Origin: an uncultured Litoreibacter sp.
GTDB lineage: Bacteria; Pseudomonadota; Alphaproteobacteria; Rhodobacterales; Rhodobacteraceae
Direction: 5' to 3'
NCBI GenBank assembly: GCA_947501685.1
Contig: CANMWQ010000001.1
Coordinates: forward strand, 620,001-684,000
Length of the DNA stretch: 64,000 bases
Shown: positions 36,307 to 45,409 of the stretch, one piece after another
Layout of the letters: the number at the start of each line of letters is the position of its first letter
Position numbering within the stretch: position 1 is the first letter of the stretch
The notes under the pieces: model-generated
The model's input: the letters and a program-made list of their open reading frames with translations, nothing else
Databases searched by the model: none
Told to the model about the DNA's origin: nothing
Translations under genes and position numbers: made by a program

Positions 36307-37908
36307 ATGACACTCAACCTTCGGATCCCTGAGCAACCAGAGCTGAAACCACGCATCACCGTTTTTGGTGTTGGCGGGGCAGGCGGCAACGCGGTCAACA
36401 ATATGATCGAAAAGGAGCTGGACGGGGTGGAGTTCGTGACCGCGAACACCGACGCCCAAGCGCTGCAGCATTCCAAAGCTGCTGCGAAAATTCAGATGGG
36501 CGTGAAAGCCACCGAAGGTCTGGGTGCTGGCGCACGGCCCACCGTAGGGGCCTCAGCCGCTGAGGAAACCATCGAAGAGATTGTCGACCATCTGGCCGGC
36601 GCGCATATGTGCTTCATCACCGCTGGCATGGGCGGGGGCACCGGCACCGGGGCCGCGCCAATCATTGCGCAGGCCGCCCGCGAGCTGGGTGTTCTGACCG
36701 TAGGTGTCGTCACCAAGCCGTTCCAGTTTGAGGGCGGCAAGCGGATGAAGCAAGCCGATGAAGGCATTGAAGCGCTTCAGAAAGTTGTCGACACGCTGAT
36801 CATCATTCCAAACCAGAACCTGTTCCGTCTGGCCAATGAGAAGACGACCTTCACCGAGGCGTTTTCCATGGCGGATGACGTGCTCTATCAGGGCGTCAAA
36901 GGCGTCACTGACCTGATGGTGCGGCCGGGCCTGATCAACCTCGACTTTGCCGATGTGCGCGCCGTGATGGACGAGATGGGCAAAGCCATGATGGGCACCG
37001 GCGAGGCCGAGGGCGAAGACCGCGCCATTCAAGCCGCCGAGAAGGCGATTGCCAACCCGCTGCTGGACGAAATTTCGCTGCGCGGCGCCAAAGGCGTGCT
37101 GATCAACATCACCGGCAGCCACGATCTGACCTTGTTCGAGCTGGACGAAGCCGCCAACCGTATTCGCGAGGAAGTTGACCCAGAGGCGAACATCATTGTG
37201 GGCTCGACTTTGGACACAGATATGGACGGCAAAATGCGCGTCTCTGTTGTGGCCACGGGCATTGAGGCGTCGGAAGAGCTGCTGGCGCAGCCTGTGCCGC
37301 GCCGGTCCCTAGCGGCTCCGCTGTCGCAAGCGACAGCTGCCGAGATGCCGCTTGACGAGGTTCCCGCAGCGGTGGCGCACACGCCTGCTGTGGAAGAACC
37401 AAGCCTTTTTGAAAGCCCAGCCGCAGCCGCGCCACAACCCGCGCCGCAAGCGCCGCCAATGCAGGCCCGCGCCTATGCGCCTGCTCCGACGGCGAAAGAT
37501 CACCTGCCGCAGGACGGCCTGCCTGAGCCGGTGTATCAGCCGACGCCAGAGCCCGCGCCGACCATCGTGGCGGAACAACACCCCGGGCAGCAATCTGCAG
37601 ACGCCTTTATGGCACCGCAGCCGGGCACACCTACGCCGGAAGCCATGGAGCGCCTGCGCGCGGCGGTCGGCCGTCAGCCAGCCCCATCGGCCCCCGCAGC
37701 CCCTGCGGTTCAGCCAGCAGAACCCGCCAGTGAGAAGCCGCGCTTTGGTATCAATTCTCTGATTGGACGGATGACCGGATCGGCAGAAGACGCGCCTCAA
37801 CCGGCGCGGCAACAGCCTCAGGTCAACGCGATCCAGCCCTCTGCTGAGGTTGATCCCGAGCAGGAGAAGATTGAGATTCCGGCCTTCCTGCGGCGTCAGG
37901 CCAACTGA
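36307..37908 (+). CDS. ftsZ: cell division GTPase FtsZ
   Basis: This 533-residue tubulin homologue forms the Z-ring. The N-terminal GTPase domain opens [18 protein letters not shown] and has the tubulin signature [11 protein letters not shown] (about residues 112-122) and the T7 loop region [16 protein letters not shown] proline/alanine-rich disordered linker of about 190 residues follows, and the conserved C-terminal peptide for FtsA binding is [10 protein letters not shown]. The long linker is normal for alphaproteobacteria, where FtsZ exceeds 500 residues. A terminator follows. Confidence 0.97.
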   Translation: MTLNLRIPEQPELKPRITVFGVGGAGGNAVNNMIEKELDGVEFVTANTDAQALQHSKAAAKIQMGVKATEGLGAGARPTVGASAAEETIEEIVDHLAGAHMCFITAGMGGGTGTGAAPIIAQAARELGVLTVGVVTKPFQFEGGKRMKQADEGIEALQKVVDTLIIIPNQNLFRLANEKTTFTEAFSMADDVLYQGVKGVTDLMVRPGLINLDFADVRAVMDEMGKAMMGTGEAEGEDRAIQAAEKAIANPLLDEISLRGAKGVLINITGSHDLTLFELDEAANRIREEVDPEANIIVGSTLDTDMDGKMRVSVVATGIEASEELLAQPVPRRSLAAPLSQATAAEMPLDEVPAAVAHTPAVEEPSLFESPAAAAPQPAPQAPPMQARAYAPAPTAKDHLPQDGLPEPVYQPTPEPAPTIVAEQHPGQQSADAFMAPQPGTPTPEAMERLRAAVGRQPAPSAPAAPAVQPAEPASEKPRFGINSLIGRMTGSAEDAPQPARQQPQVNAIQPSAEVDPEQEKIEIPAFLRRQAN

Positions 37909-37934
37909 CGCAGACAAAAAAGACGCAACGTCAG

Positions 37935-37959
37935 AGGCCGGGCATGCCCCGGCCTTTTT
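37935..37959 (+). terminator. intrinsic terminator of ftsZ
   Basis: AGGCCGGG pairs with CCCGGCCT around a 5-base loop and is followed by a run of T residues. It lies 26 bases after the ftsZ stop. Confidence 0.88.
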
Positions 37960-38145
37960 CGTTTTAAAACAGAGACTTGCTGCGGGTGCATAATGAATTT
38001 CTGCGTTTGTGACAGCTATGTTGCAAACGGTCATAAAGAGTGAGTTGAGGGATCTCAGCGGCGACCCTATTTTCCGACCCATGGAACAATTGCGTTCTGT
38101 CGGATTTGAATAGAAACCCTGACGCTTCCTGAGGAGGCACCCCAC

Positions 38146-39066
38146 GTGCAAGCGACATTGAACTCTGCAGTCACTTTTAAAGGTGTCGGATTGCATTCCG
38201 GCGTCGCTGTGACGATGACAGTGCTGCCAGCAGGGGTGAACCACGGTATCTGGTTCAAGCGGGTGGATGTGTCGGGTGCGGACCCGATGATCCCGGCGCT
38301 TTATGACGCGGTTGAGCACAAGCCTCTGTGCACCCGGATCGTCAACGCGGCGGGCACGGATGTCACCACCATCGAACATATCATGGCGGCCCTTGTTGGC
38401 TGCGGCGTGCAGAACGCTTTGATCGAGATTGACGGCCCCGAAGTGCCCATCATGGACGGCGCGGCGGGTGATTTTGTACGCGCCTTCGTGGCAACGGGCG
38501 TGGCGCGCCAAGACGCGCCGCTTTACGCGATTGAAGTGCTGAAACCCGTGAGTGTTGAGTTGCATGGTGCGACGGCGACGCTGGCCCCTGCGGGGTCTTT
38601 GGAGATTTCGTTCGAGATCGACTTTGAGGACGCGGCCATCGGCACGCAGTCCAAATCGCTGAACATGGCGAATGGCACCTTTGTGCGGGAGCTGTCCGAC
38701 AGTCGCACCTTCTGCCGCAAATCCGACATTGATATGATGCATGCGGCGGGGCTGGCGCTTGGCGGCACCTATGAAAACGCCGTTGTCGTGGATGGTGACG
38801 ATGTCCTCAGTCCGGGCGGTTTGCGCCATAAGGATGAGGCCGTGCGCCACAAGATGCTTGATGCGCTGGGTGATCTGGCGCTGGCAGGGGCCCCGATCCT
38901 TGGACGCTACACTGGTATCCGCGCCGGTCATGCGATGACCAACATGCTGCTGCGGGAGCTTTTCGCGACCCCGGAGGCCTACCGTCTGGTCGACTGCACC
39001 ACTGCGCAGCTGAGCCGCCTGCCGGGTGTTGGGGTCAAACATGCGGATCTTGCGCTGGTTGCCTGA
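38146..39066 (+). CDS. lpxC: UDP-3-O-acyl-GlcNAc deacetylase LpxC
   Basis: This 306-residue zinc amidase carries out the committed step of lipid A synthesis. The metal and active-site regions are TTIEHIMAALVG, MDGAAGDFV, RHKMLDALGDLALAG and AGHAMTN. The GTG start at 38146 is supported by GAGGAG 10 bases upstream and the N-terminus MQATLNSAVTFKGVGLHSG. It is separated from ftsZ by 237 bases including a terminator, so it has its own promoter. No specific regulator site was recognised. Confidence 0.96.
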   Translation: MQATLNSAVTFKGVGLHSGVAVTMTVLPAGVNHGIWFKRVDVSGADPMIPALYDAVEHKPLCTRIVNAAGTDVTTIEHIMAALVGCGVQNALIEIDGPEVPIMDGAAGDFVRAFVATGVARQDAPLYAIEVLKPVSVELHGATATLAPAGSLEISFEIDFEDAAIGTQSKSLNMANGTFVRELSDSRTFCRKSDIDMMHAAGLALGGTYENAVVVDGDDVLSPGGLRHKDEAVRHKMLDALGDLALAGAPILGRYTGIRAGHAMTNMLLRELFATPEAYRLVDCTTAQLSRLPGVGVKHADLALVA

Positions 39067-39201
39067 CCCTGCCGCAACTTTTTGTTTTCCAAAAACCGCC
39101 GCAAAGACGTTTTGCCTTCCAGACACATGTGCTAAGACTTTCAAAAGCGCTCCACCTCGCGCGGGTGTGGCGGACATGAGTTGCAGGGTTGGCGGGCTGA
39201 T

Positions 39202-40077
39202 ATGCCGAACATGTCTTTGATCAAAACAGCGGTCATGCTGGCGCTTGTCTCGAGCGTTGCCGCATGTGGAACGCGCGACCGCAACGGGGGCGGCTTCCTG
39301 TCGAACCTCTTTGTGGGCGAGCAAGAGGCCCCGCTGGAAAGCTTCACCGCGGATGAGATTTACAAGCGCGGCGAGGCCGAGTTGGCCAATGGCGACGTGG
39401 ATGATGCGGTGCGCCTGTTTGGCGAGGTGGAGCGGCTCTACCCCTATTCGGAATGGGCCAAACGCGCGCTGATCATGCAGGCCTTTGCCTACCATGCGGA
39501 CCGCGAATATGAGCAATCGCGCGCGGCGGCGCAGCGGTTTCTCGACTTCTACCCGGCGGATGAAGACACGCCCTATGCGCAGTATTTGCTGGCGATCAGC
39601 TATTACGACCAAATTGATCAGGTGGGCCGCGACCAAGGGCTGACCTTTCAGGCGCTGCAAGCCCTGCGAACCGTGATCGAGCGCTATCCGGACAGCGAAT
39701 ATGCGCGCTCCTCCATTTTGAAATTTGACCTCGCCTTTGACCATCTGGCCGGCAAGGAGATGGAGATCGGGCGCTACTACCTCAAGCGCGGGCATTACGC
39801 CGCCGGGATCAACCGGTTCCGCGTTGTGGTGGAAGAATTCCAGACGACGACCCACACGCCCGAAGCCTTGCACCGGCTCGTGGAAAGCTACCTTTCGCTG
39901 GGGCTGACCGACGAGGCGCAGACGGCGGCGGCGATCCTTGGGTTCAACTACCAGTCCAATGAGTTTTATCAGGACAGTTTTGAGCTGCTGGCCGGGCGCG
40001 GGCTGAAACCGGCGCCCAAGGGCACCGGCTGGCTGGTGGATATTTACCGGCAGGTCATCCGCGGCAGGTGGCTGTGA
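39202..40077 (+). CDS. bamD: outer-membrane assembly lipoprotein BamD
   Basis: This protein of about 291 residues is the lipoprotein partner of BamA in outer-membrane protein insertion. The signal peptide ends in a lipobox (VSSVAAC, lipidated cysteine about residue 22 from 39202). TPR-type helices follow, with DEIYKRGEAELANGDVDDA and YPYSEWAKRALIMQAFAY. ATG 39211 is an alternative start that gives a normal lipoprotein signal. Placement between lpxC and recN is common in alphaproteobacteria. Confidence 0.92.
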   Translation: MPNMSLIKTAVMLALVSSVAACGTRDRNGGGFLSNLFVGEQEAPLESFTADEIYKRGEAELANGDVDDAVRLFGEVERLYPYSEWAKRALIMQAFAYHADREYEQSRAAAQRFLDFYPADEDTPYAQYLLAISYYDQIDQVGRDQGLTFQALQALRTVIERYPDSEYARSSILKFDLAFDHLAGKEMEIGRYYLKRGHYAAGINRFRVVVEEFQTTTHTPEALHRLVESYLSLGLTDEAQTAAAILGFNYQSNEFYQDSFELLAGRGLKPAPKGTGWLVDIYRQVIRGRWL

Positions 40078-40113
40078 AGGTGGCGGGGTAAACCCCGCCA
40101 TGCGGGACCTATC

Positions 40114-41757
40114 ATGCTGAGATCTCTTGATATTTCCGATATGCTGATCATTGACCGGCTGGTGCTTGAGTTCCAGCCCGGCCTCAATGTGCTGACCGGG
40201 GAGACCGGCGCGGGCAAGTCGATCCTGCTGGACTCCTTGGGCTTTGTGCTGGGCTGGCGCGGCCGGGCCGAGCTGGTGCGCGCAGGCGCGGAAAAGGGCG
40301 AGGTGACGGCTGTGTTCGACCTGCCTGCGGGCCATCCCGCGCGGGACGTGCTGGCCGAGGCGGGGTTTGACAGCGAAGACGAGCTGATCCTGCGCCGCGT
40401 GAACCACCCAGATGGCCGCAAACAGGCCTGGATCAACGACCGACGCGCCAGCGGCGAGGTGCTGCGGGCCTTGTCGGACGCGCTGGTGGAGCTGCATGGG
40501 CAACATGACGACCGGGGGCTGTTGAACCCGCGCGCGCATCGCATGCTGCTCGATCAATTTGCAGGCACCGATTTGGGGCCCGTGCGGGCGGCTTGGAGTG
40601 ATATGTCCGCCGCCCGCAAGGCCTTGGCGGCAGCAGAAACAGCGCTTGCCAAGATGAGCGCGGAGGAAGATTTTCTGCGCCACTCGGTGGAAGAGCTGGA
40701 CGCGCTTGCGCCCGTCGCGGGCGAGGAGCCTGAACTGGACACACGTCGCCGCGCCATGCAGGCGGGGGAGCGGATCAAGGACGATATAACCAAAGGATTA
40801 CAAGCGCTTGGCACCTCTGGTGCCGAAGGTATGGCGCTGGATGCGGCGCGCTGGCTGGACGGCGTGGCGGATAAGGCGGATGGGCATTTGAACGCCCCGC
40901 TGGCCGCATTGGAGCGCGCCATGACCGAGCTTGGAGAGGCCACGCAAGGCGTGGAGGCGGCGCTGGAGGCGGTCTCCTTTGACCCGTTTGAGCTGGAGCG
41001 CGTGGAAGAGCGGCTCTTTGCGATCCGCGCGCTGGCCCGCAAACATGATGTGATGCCTGATGAGTTGGCTGAGCTCGCAGAGCGCTACCGCGCGCGTCTC
41101 GACGCGCTGGATGGGGGTGCTGCCGAGATTGAAGGGCTGGAACAGGCTGTGGCCGCAGCAGAAGAGGCTTACGGGATTGAAGCGGACAAGTTGCGCGTCG
41201 CGCGGGTAGAGGCCGCGACCCGGCTGGACGCCGCGATGATGGAAGAACTGGCCCCGCTGAAGATGGAACGCGCGGTGTTTCAGACCGACATCACCAATGA
41301 GGCTTACGGGCCGGAGGGGCATGACTTGGTGGCCTTCACCGTCGCCACGAACCCCGGCACCCCGGCGGGACCGCTGAACAAAATCGCCTCGGGTGGGGAG
41401 CTGTCGCGGTTCTTGCTGGCTTTGAAAGTCTGCCTGACCGGGACCAGCGGCGACGTGACGATGATCTTTGACGAGATCGACCGGGGCGTCGGCGGGGCCA
41501 CGGCGGATGCGGTTGGGCGCAGGTTGGGAGCACTGGCGGAGGGCGGTCAGGTCTTGGTGGTCACGCATTCACCGCAGGTGGCAGCTTTGGGTGGGCATCA
41601 CTGGCGGGTCCAGAAATCGGTGCAGGATGAGGTGACGCTCTCAACCGTGGTGGCGCTGGATGACGAGGCCCGTGTGGACGAGATTGCGCGTATGGTGTCG
41701 GGCGACACAGTGACGGAAGCCGCGCGCGAGGCAGCGAGGGCGCTCTTGGGCCGATAG
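40114..41757 (+). CDS. recN: DNA repair protein RecN
   Basis: This 547-residue SMC-like ATPase acts in double-strand break repair. The N-terminal Walker A is TGETGAGKSILLDSLGF. The central part is coiled-coil with alanine/glutamate-rich helices, and the C-terminal ABC signature is ASGGELSRFLLALK with Walker B VTMIFDEIDRGVGG. It starts at ATG 40114, 36 bases after the bamD stop, and is probably co-transcribed with bamD. Confidence 0.96.
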   Translation: MLRSLDISDMLIIDRLVLEFQPGLNVLTGETGAGKSILLDSLGFVLGWRGRAELVRAGAEKGEVTAVFDLPAGHPARDVLAEAGFDSEDELILRRVNHPDGRKQAWINDRRASGEVLRALSDALVELHGQHDDRGLLNPRAHRMLLDQFAGTDLGPVRAAWSDMSAARKALAAAETALAKMSAEEDFLRHSVEELDALAPVAGEEPELDTRRRAMQAGERIKDDITKGLQALGTSGAEGMALDAARWLDGVADKADGHLNAPLAALERAMTELGEATQGVEAALEAVSFDPFELERVEERLFAIRALARKHDVMPDELAELAERYRARLDALDGGAAEIEGLEQAVAAAEEAYGIEADKLRVARVEAATRLDAAMMEELAPLKMERAVFQTDITNEAYGPEGHDLVAFTVATNPGTPAGPLNKIASGGELSRFLLALKVCLTGTSGDVTMIFDEIDRGVGGATADAVGRRLGALAEGGQVLVVTHSPQVAALGGHHWRVQKSVQDEVTLSTVVALDDEARVDEIARMVSGDTVTEAAREAARALLGR

Positions 41758-41767
41758 GTTGGAATTT

Positions 41768-41791
41768 GAGTATTTTTGACCAAATGGAGAC
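41768..41791 (+). repeat. copy of the intergenic repeat after recN
   Basis: GAGTATTTTTGACCAAATGG matches the repeat core seen at 2621 and 9137. It begins 11 bases after the recN stop, in the same orientation as the gene. The convergent gene downstream ends at 41827. Confidence 0.65.
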
Positions 41792-41826
41792 AAGTGTGGC
41801 GCTTAGAATGTTGTGTATGTGCAAGC

Positions 41827-43200
41827 CTAGTTGACCTGAACCATCTTGCCGGGGTTCAGAATATTCTGCGGATCGAAGCTGCGTTTGATGTCGGCCATGA
41901 CGCTCCATGCGTCGCCATGTTCGCGGGTCATATATTTCATTTTGCCCATGCCGACGCCGTGCTCCCCGGTGACGGTGCCGCCCATCTCAAGCGCGCGGTC
42001 CACCATGCGATCAGCAAGGCGTTTGGCCTCGGCCAGCTCTTCGGGCTTGTTCGGGTCCATCATCAGGATGGCGTGGAAATTGCCGTCGCCCACATGGCCC
42101 AAAATGGGGCCGGGGATGAAGCTGGCGGCGATGTCTTTCTGGGTTTCGGTCACCGCCTCGGCCAGACGGGAAATCGGCACGCAAATGTCAGTGGACATGG
42201 CGGTGCAGCCCTTGCGGGAGGCTAGAATGGCGTAATAGCCGTCATGGCGCAGCTGCCAGAGCGCTGTGCGTTCCTCCGGCTTGGTGGCCCATTCGAAATC
42301 GGCCCCGCCGTGATCGGCCACGATCTCGCCAAAGCGCTTGGCGTCCTCCGCAACGGCGGCGGGGGAGCCGTTGAACTCGATCAAAAGATGCGGCTGAACC
42401 GGCATGTCGCGGCCGGAATAGGCGTTGAAGGCTTGCGTGGTGGCGGCGTCCACGAACTCGATCCGGGCCATGGGGAGCCCCATCTGGATCGTCTCCATCA
42501 CGCAGGCCACGGCGCTGTCCATGTCGGGGAAAGCGCAGATGCCGGCGGAGATGGCCTCGGGCTGGCCTTGCAATTTCAGCGTCAGCTCGGTGATCAGGCC
42601 GAGCGTGCCCTCCGAGCCCACGAACAGATGGGTGAGGTCGTAGCCTGCGGAGGTTTTGCGCGCGCGTGACCCGGTGCGGATGATGCGGCCACCGGCCAGC
42701 ACGACCTCCAGCCCCATCACATTGTCGGCCATCGTGCCGTAGCGCACTGTCGTGGTGCCAGAGGCGCGCGTCGCGGCCATGCCACCGATGGAGGCGTTGG
42801 CTCCGGGATCGACCGGAAAGAACAGCCCCGTGGCGCGCAATTCCTCGTTCAGCGCCATGCGGGTGATGCCGGGCTGGACACGCACGTCCATATCCTCTGC
42901 GTTTACCTCAACCACCTGCGCCATCCGCGCGAAATCCACCGTGACCCCGCCTTTGATCGCCAATGCGTGGCCTTCCAGCGAGGTGCCTGTGCCCCATGGG
43001 ATGACGGGGCAGTCATGTTTGGCGCAGATCTTGACCAGCGCGCTGACCTCTTCCGTGGTTTCGGGGTAAGCGACGGCGTCGGGGGGCATCGGGGCATAAT
43101 AGACCTCCGAGCGGCCATGAATGTCGCGATCTGACTTGGAGACGGTCAGCCTTTCGCCTAAGAGGGATTGTAGCTCCGAGATGGCGGCGGGAATGGTCAT
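41827..43200 (-). CDS. FAD-linked D-lactate / D-2-hydroxyacid dehydrogenase
   Basis: This 457-residue protein belongs to the VAO/PCMH flavoprotein family. The FAD-binding domain includes PVIPWGTGTSLEGHALA, VQPGITRMALNEEL, FPVDPGANASIGGMAAT and HLFVGSEGTLGLITELTLKL. The C-terminal FAD-oxidase domain has GTVTGEHGVGMGKMKYM, then FDPQNILNPGKMV. This set matches D-lactate dehydrogenase (cytochrome type) and the glycolate oxidase subunit GlcD; D-lactate is the more likely substrate for a stand-alone protein. The start is ATG 43200. Confidence 0.88.
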   Translation of the reverse strand: MTIPAAISELQSLLGERLTVSKSDRDIHGRSEVYYAPMPPDAVAYPETTEEVSALVKICAKHDCPVIPWGTGTSLEGHALAIKGGVTVDFARMAQVVEVNAEDMDVRVQPGITRMALNEELRATGLFFPVDPGANASIGGMAATRASGTTTVRYGTMADNVMGLEVVLAGGRIIRTGSRARKTSAGYDLTHLFVGSEGTLGLITELTLKLQGQPEAISAGICAFPDMDSAVACVMETIQMGLPMARIEFVDAATTQAFNAYSGRDMPVQPHLLIEFNGSPAAVAEDAKRFGEIVADHGGADFEWATKPEERTALWQLRHDGYYAILASRKGCTAMSTDICVPISRLAEAVTETQKDIAASFIPGPILGHVGDGNFHAILMMDPNKPEELAEAKRLADRMVDRALEMGGTVTGEHGVGMGKMKYMTREHGDAWSVMADIKRSFDPQNILNPGKMVQVN

Positions 43201-43268
43201 GTGCTGGCCTCTGTACGATTTCGGACAGTTTAGGCCAGTGGGCCTGCAAGGGAAAGCGCGAGGCGGGT

Positions 43269-44957
43269 ATGGCCGAGCCGGAAAAGTCGATAATCGCGGG
43301 CCAGATTGGCGACGTGGTACAGTCCTGCAAAACGGGCTGGCTGGTGTTGCGCCACCGGGGCCCTTCCAAAATACAGTTCTGGTTCATTGCGCTGATGGTG
43401 GGCATCGCGGCGGGCGGCGCGGCGGTGGGCTTTCGCATCGCCATCGAGTGGCTGCAGGGCGTGCTCTACAACGCCAAGGATGTGCGCAGCCTGCAGGAAT
43501 TCATTGCGGATGTGGAATGGTATTTCATCCTGTTGATCCCGGTCGCGGGCGGGCTGTTGACCGGCATCGTGCTGCATGTGTTTACCCCGGACGGGCGCGC
43601 GCGGTCGGTGGCGGATGTCATTGAGGGGGCTGCGATGAACAATGGCCGGGTCGGGATACGGTCCGGGCTGGCTTCGGCTTTTGCGTCAATGATCACGCTG
43701 TCCTCGGGCGGCTCGACAGGGCGGGAGGGGCCGGTGGTCCATTTGGCGGCTGTCATCTCGAGCTGGGTGTCCGGGGTGTTGAAAGCCGACGGCATCACCG
43801 GGCGCGACCTGCTGGGATGCGCCGTGGCCGCCGCCGTGTCGGCCAGCTTTAACGCGCCTATTGCGGGCGCGCTCTTCGCGCTGGAGGTCGTTTTGCGCCA
43901 TTTCGCGGTGCATGCCTTTGCGCCGATTGTGATTGCCAGCGCGGCGGGGACGGTGATCAGCCGCCTGACCTTTGGCGACGTCACGGAATTTATGCTGCCT
44001 GCGGGATCCGCGCTGAGTTTTTACCAGGAGCTGCCGGCCTTCCTGATCCTCGGGCTGCTTTGCGGCCTGGTCGCGGTGGTGATGATGCGAACGATCTTCT
44101 GGGCCGATACGATGGGCACGGCTGTCCAGAAGGCCACCGGCATGCCGCGCTGGTTGCGACCTGCGGCGGCGGGGCTGGTGTTGGGGGCATTGGCGATTTT
44201 CTTTCCGCATATCATCGGGGTCGGTTACGGCACCACGTCGGCGGCGCTGACGGGGGAGTTGCTGCTCTATGAGGCGGTGGTGTTCACGATTTTGAAGGTG
44301 ATCGCGGTGGCCGTCACCATGGCGGGGCGCATGGGGGGCGGGGTTTTTTCCCCCTCGCTGATGGTGGGCGCGATGACCGGGCTGACTTTCGGCATGATCG
44401 CCACGAGCGTCTTTCCCAATGTCTCAGGGGCGGAGACGCTTTACGCCTTGGCGGGGATGGGCGCGGTGGCGGCGGCGGTGCTGGGCGCGCCGATCTCGAC
44501 CACGCTGATTGTGTTCGAGCTGACCGGAGACTGGCAGACAGGGCTTGCGGTGATGGTGGCGGTGTCGCTGTCCTCCGCGCTGTCGAGCCGGATGGTGGAC
44601 CGGTCGTTCTTCCTGACGCAGCTGGAGCGGCGCGGGGTGCATTTGGCGGCGGGGCCGCAGGCCTATTTGCTGTCGATGTTCAGGGTCAGCAACGTGATGC
44701 GCAAGCCGGACCACCCCAGAGCAGCCTCCGACGAGGCGATCTGGCAGGCAATCGAAGCGGGACATTTCATTGACCCCAACGCCACGCTGGAAGACGCAAT
44801 GCCGATCTTCGAGGAGACCAACGAGCCATTTTTGCCCGTCGTCACCCTAGGCGCGGAGGGAGAGCCCCCGACCGTGCAGGGCGCGTTGTTTCAGATGGAT
44901 GCGTTGCGGGAATATAACCGGGCTTTGGCCGCCACGGCGGCGGAGGAGCATTCCTGA
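43269..44957 (+). CDS. ClC family chloride channel / chloride-proton antiporter
   Basis: This 562-residue membrane protein has the ClC motifs GSTGREGPVVHLAA (with the gating glutamate), a segment of FNAPIAGALFALEVVLRHF, and GGGVFSPSLMVGAMTG. The gating glutamate is kept, which is compatible with a transporter. After the membrane part (to about residue 440) a C-terminal cytoplasmic region with CBS-like features (VMRKPDHPR to NATLEDAMPIFEE) follows. It moves Cl- or related anions. It is divergent from the dehydrogenase gene, with 68 bases between. Confidence 0.9.
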   Translation: MAEPEKSIIAGQIGDVVQSCKTGWLVLRHRGPSKIQFWFIALMVGIAAGGAAVGFRIAIEWLQGVLYNAKDVRSLQEFIADVEWYFILLIPVAGGLLTGIVLHVFTPDGRARSVADVIEGAAMNNGRVGIRSGLASAFASMITLSSGGSTGREGPVVHLAAVISSWVSGVLKADGITGRDLLGCAVAAAVSASFNAPIAGALFALEVVLRHFAVHAFAPIVIASAAGTVISRLTFGDVTEFMLPAGSALSFYQELPAFLILGLLCGLVAVVMMRTIFWADTMGTAVQKATGMPRWLRPAAAGLVLGALAIFFPHIIGVGYGTTSAALTGELLLYEAVVFTILKVIAVAVTMAGRMGGGVFSPSLMVGAMTGLTFGMIATSVFPNVSGAETLYALAGMGAVAAAVLGAPISTTLIVFELTGDWQTGLAVMVAVSLSSALSSRMVDRSFFLTQLERRGVHLAAGPQAYLLSMFRVSNVMRKPDHPRAASDEAIWQAIEAGHFIDPNATLEDAMPIFEETNEPFLPVVTLGAEGEPPTVQGALFQMDALREYNRALAATAAEEHS

Positions 44958-44960
44958 GCC

Positions 44961-45302
44961 TCAGGTGGCCTCAACCGTGACCTTGTCGGCATAGAAAGCC
45001 AGATGGCCTGCGATTTGTTCCATCCCGTCTTTGGGCGACTCGTAAGACCATGCCGCATCCTGGATGGGACCGCTTTTGGCCTGTAGCGTGTAATAGCTGG
45101 CGTCGCCCTTGTGCGGGCAATGGCTCGTGGTAGCCGTCTTGTCGAAAAACGCCATGGCCAGATCGGAGCGCGGGACGTAAAGCACCGGCGCGTGGCCGCC
45201 CTCGTGAAGCGTGATGACATTGGCGCTCTCCCCCAGAACCGCCCCGGCGGCGCGGATGGAATAGGTGCCGATGGCGGGCTTCAGCGTGATATGGTCGGAC
45301 AT
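44961..45302 (-). CDS. DUF427 domain protein
   Basis: This 113-residue single-domain protein has the DUF427 pattern: a central block SHCPHKGDASYYTL and a C-terminal AWSYESPKDGMEQIAGHLAF. No function is established for the family. It ends 3 bases from the convergent ClC gene stop. The start ATG at 45302 is clear, and no operon partner is evident. Confidence 0.88.
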   Translation of the reverse strand: MSDHITLKPAIGTYSIRAAGAVLGESANVITLHEGGHAPVLYVPRSDLAMAFFDKTATTSHCPHKGDASYYTLQAKSGPIQDAAWSYESPKDGMEQIAGHLAFYADKVTVEAT

Positions 45303-45409
45303 GGCAGTGGCCTCTTCGGAATAGTCTGTCTATTTTTGTAGACACTCTACATGCCAGACTTGCTACCCCGATGACAAGCGTGCAGATGCCGCAGGGCAGC
45401 GTGACGGCT

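Noticed and set aside
37309-40683. 1124-residue ORF on the minus strand
   Set aside because: It lies antisense to ftsZ, lpxC, bamD and recN, which all have full motif sets and starts.
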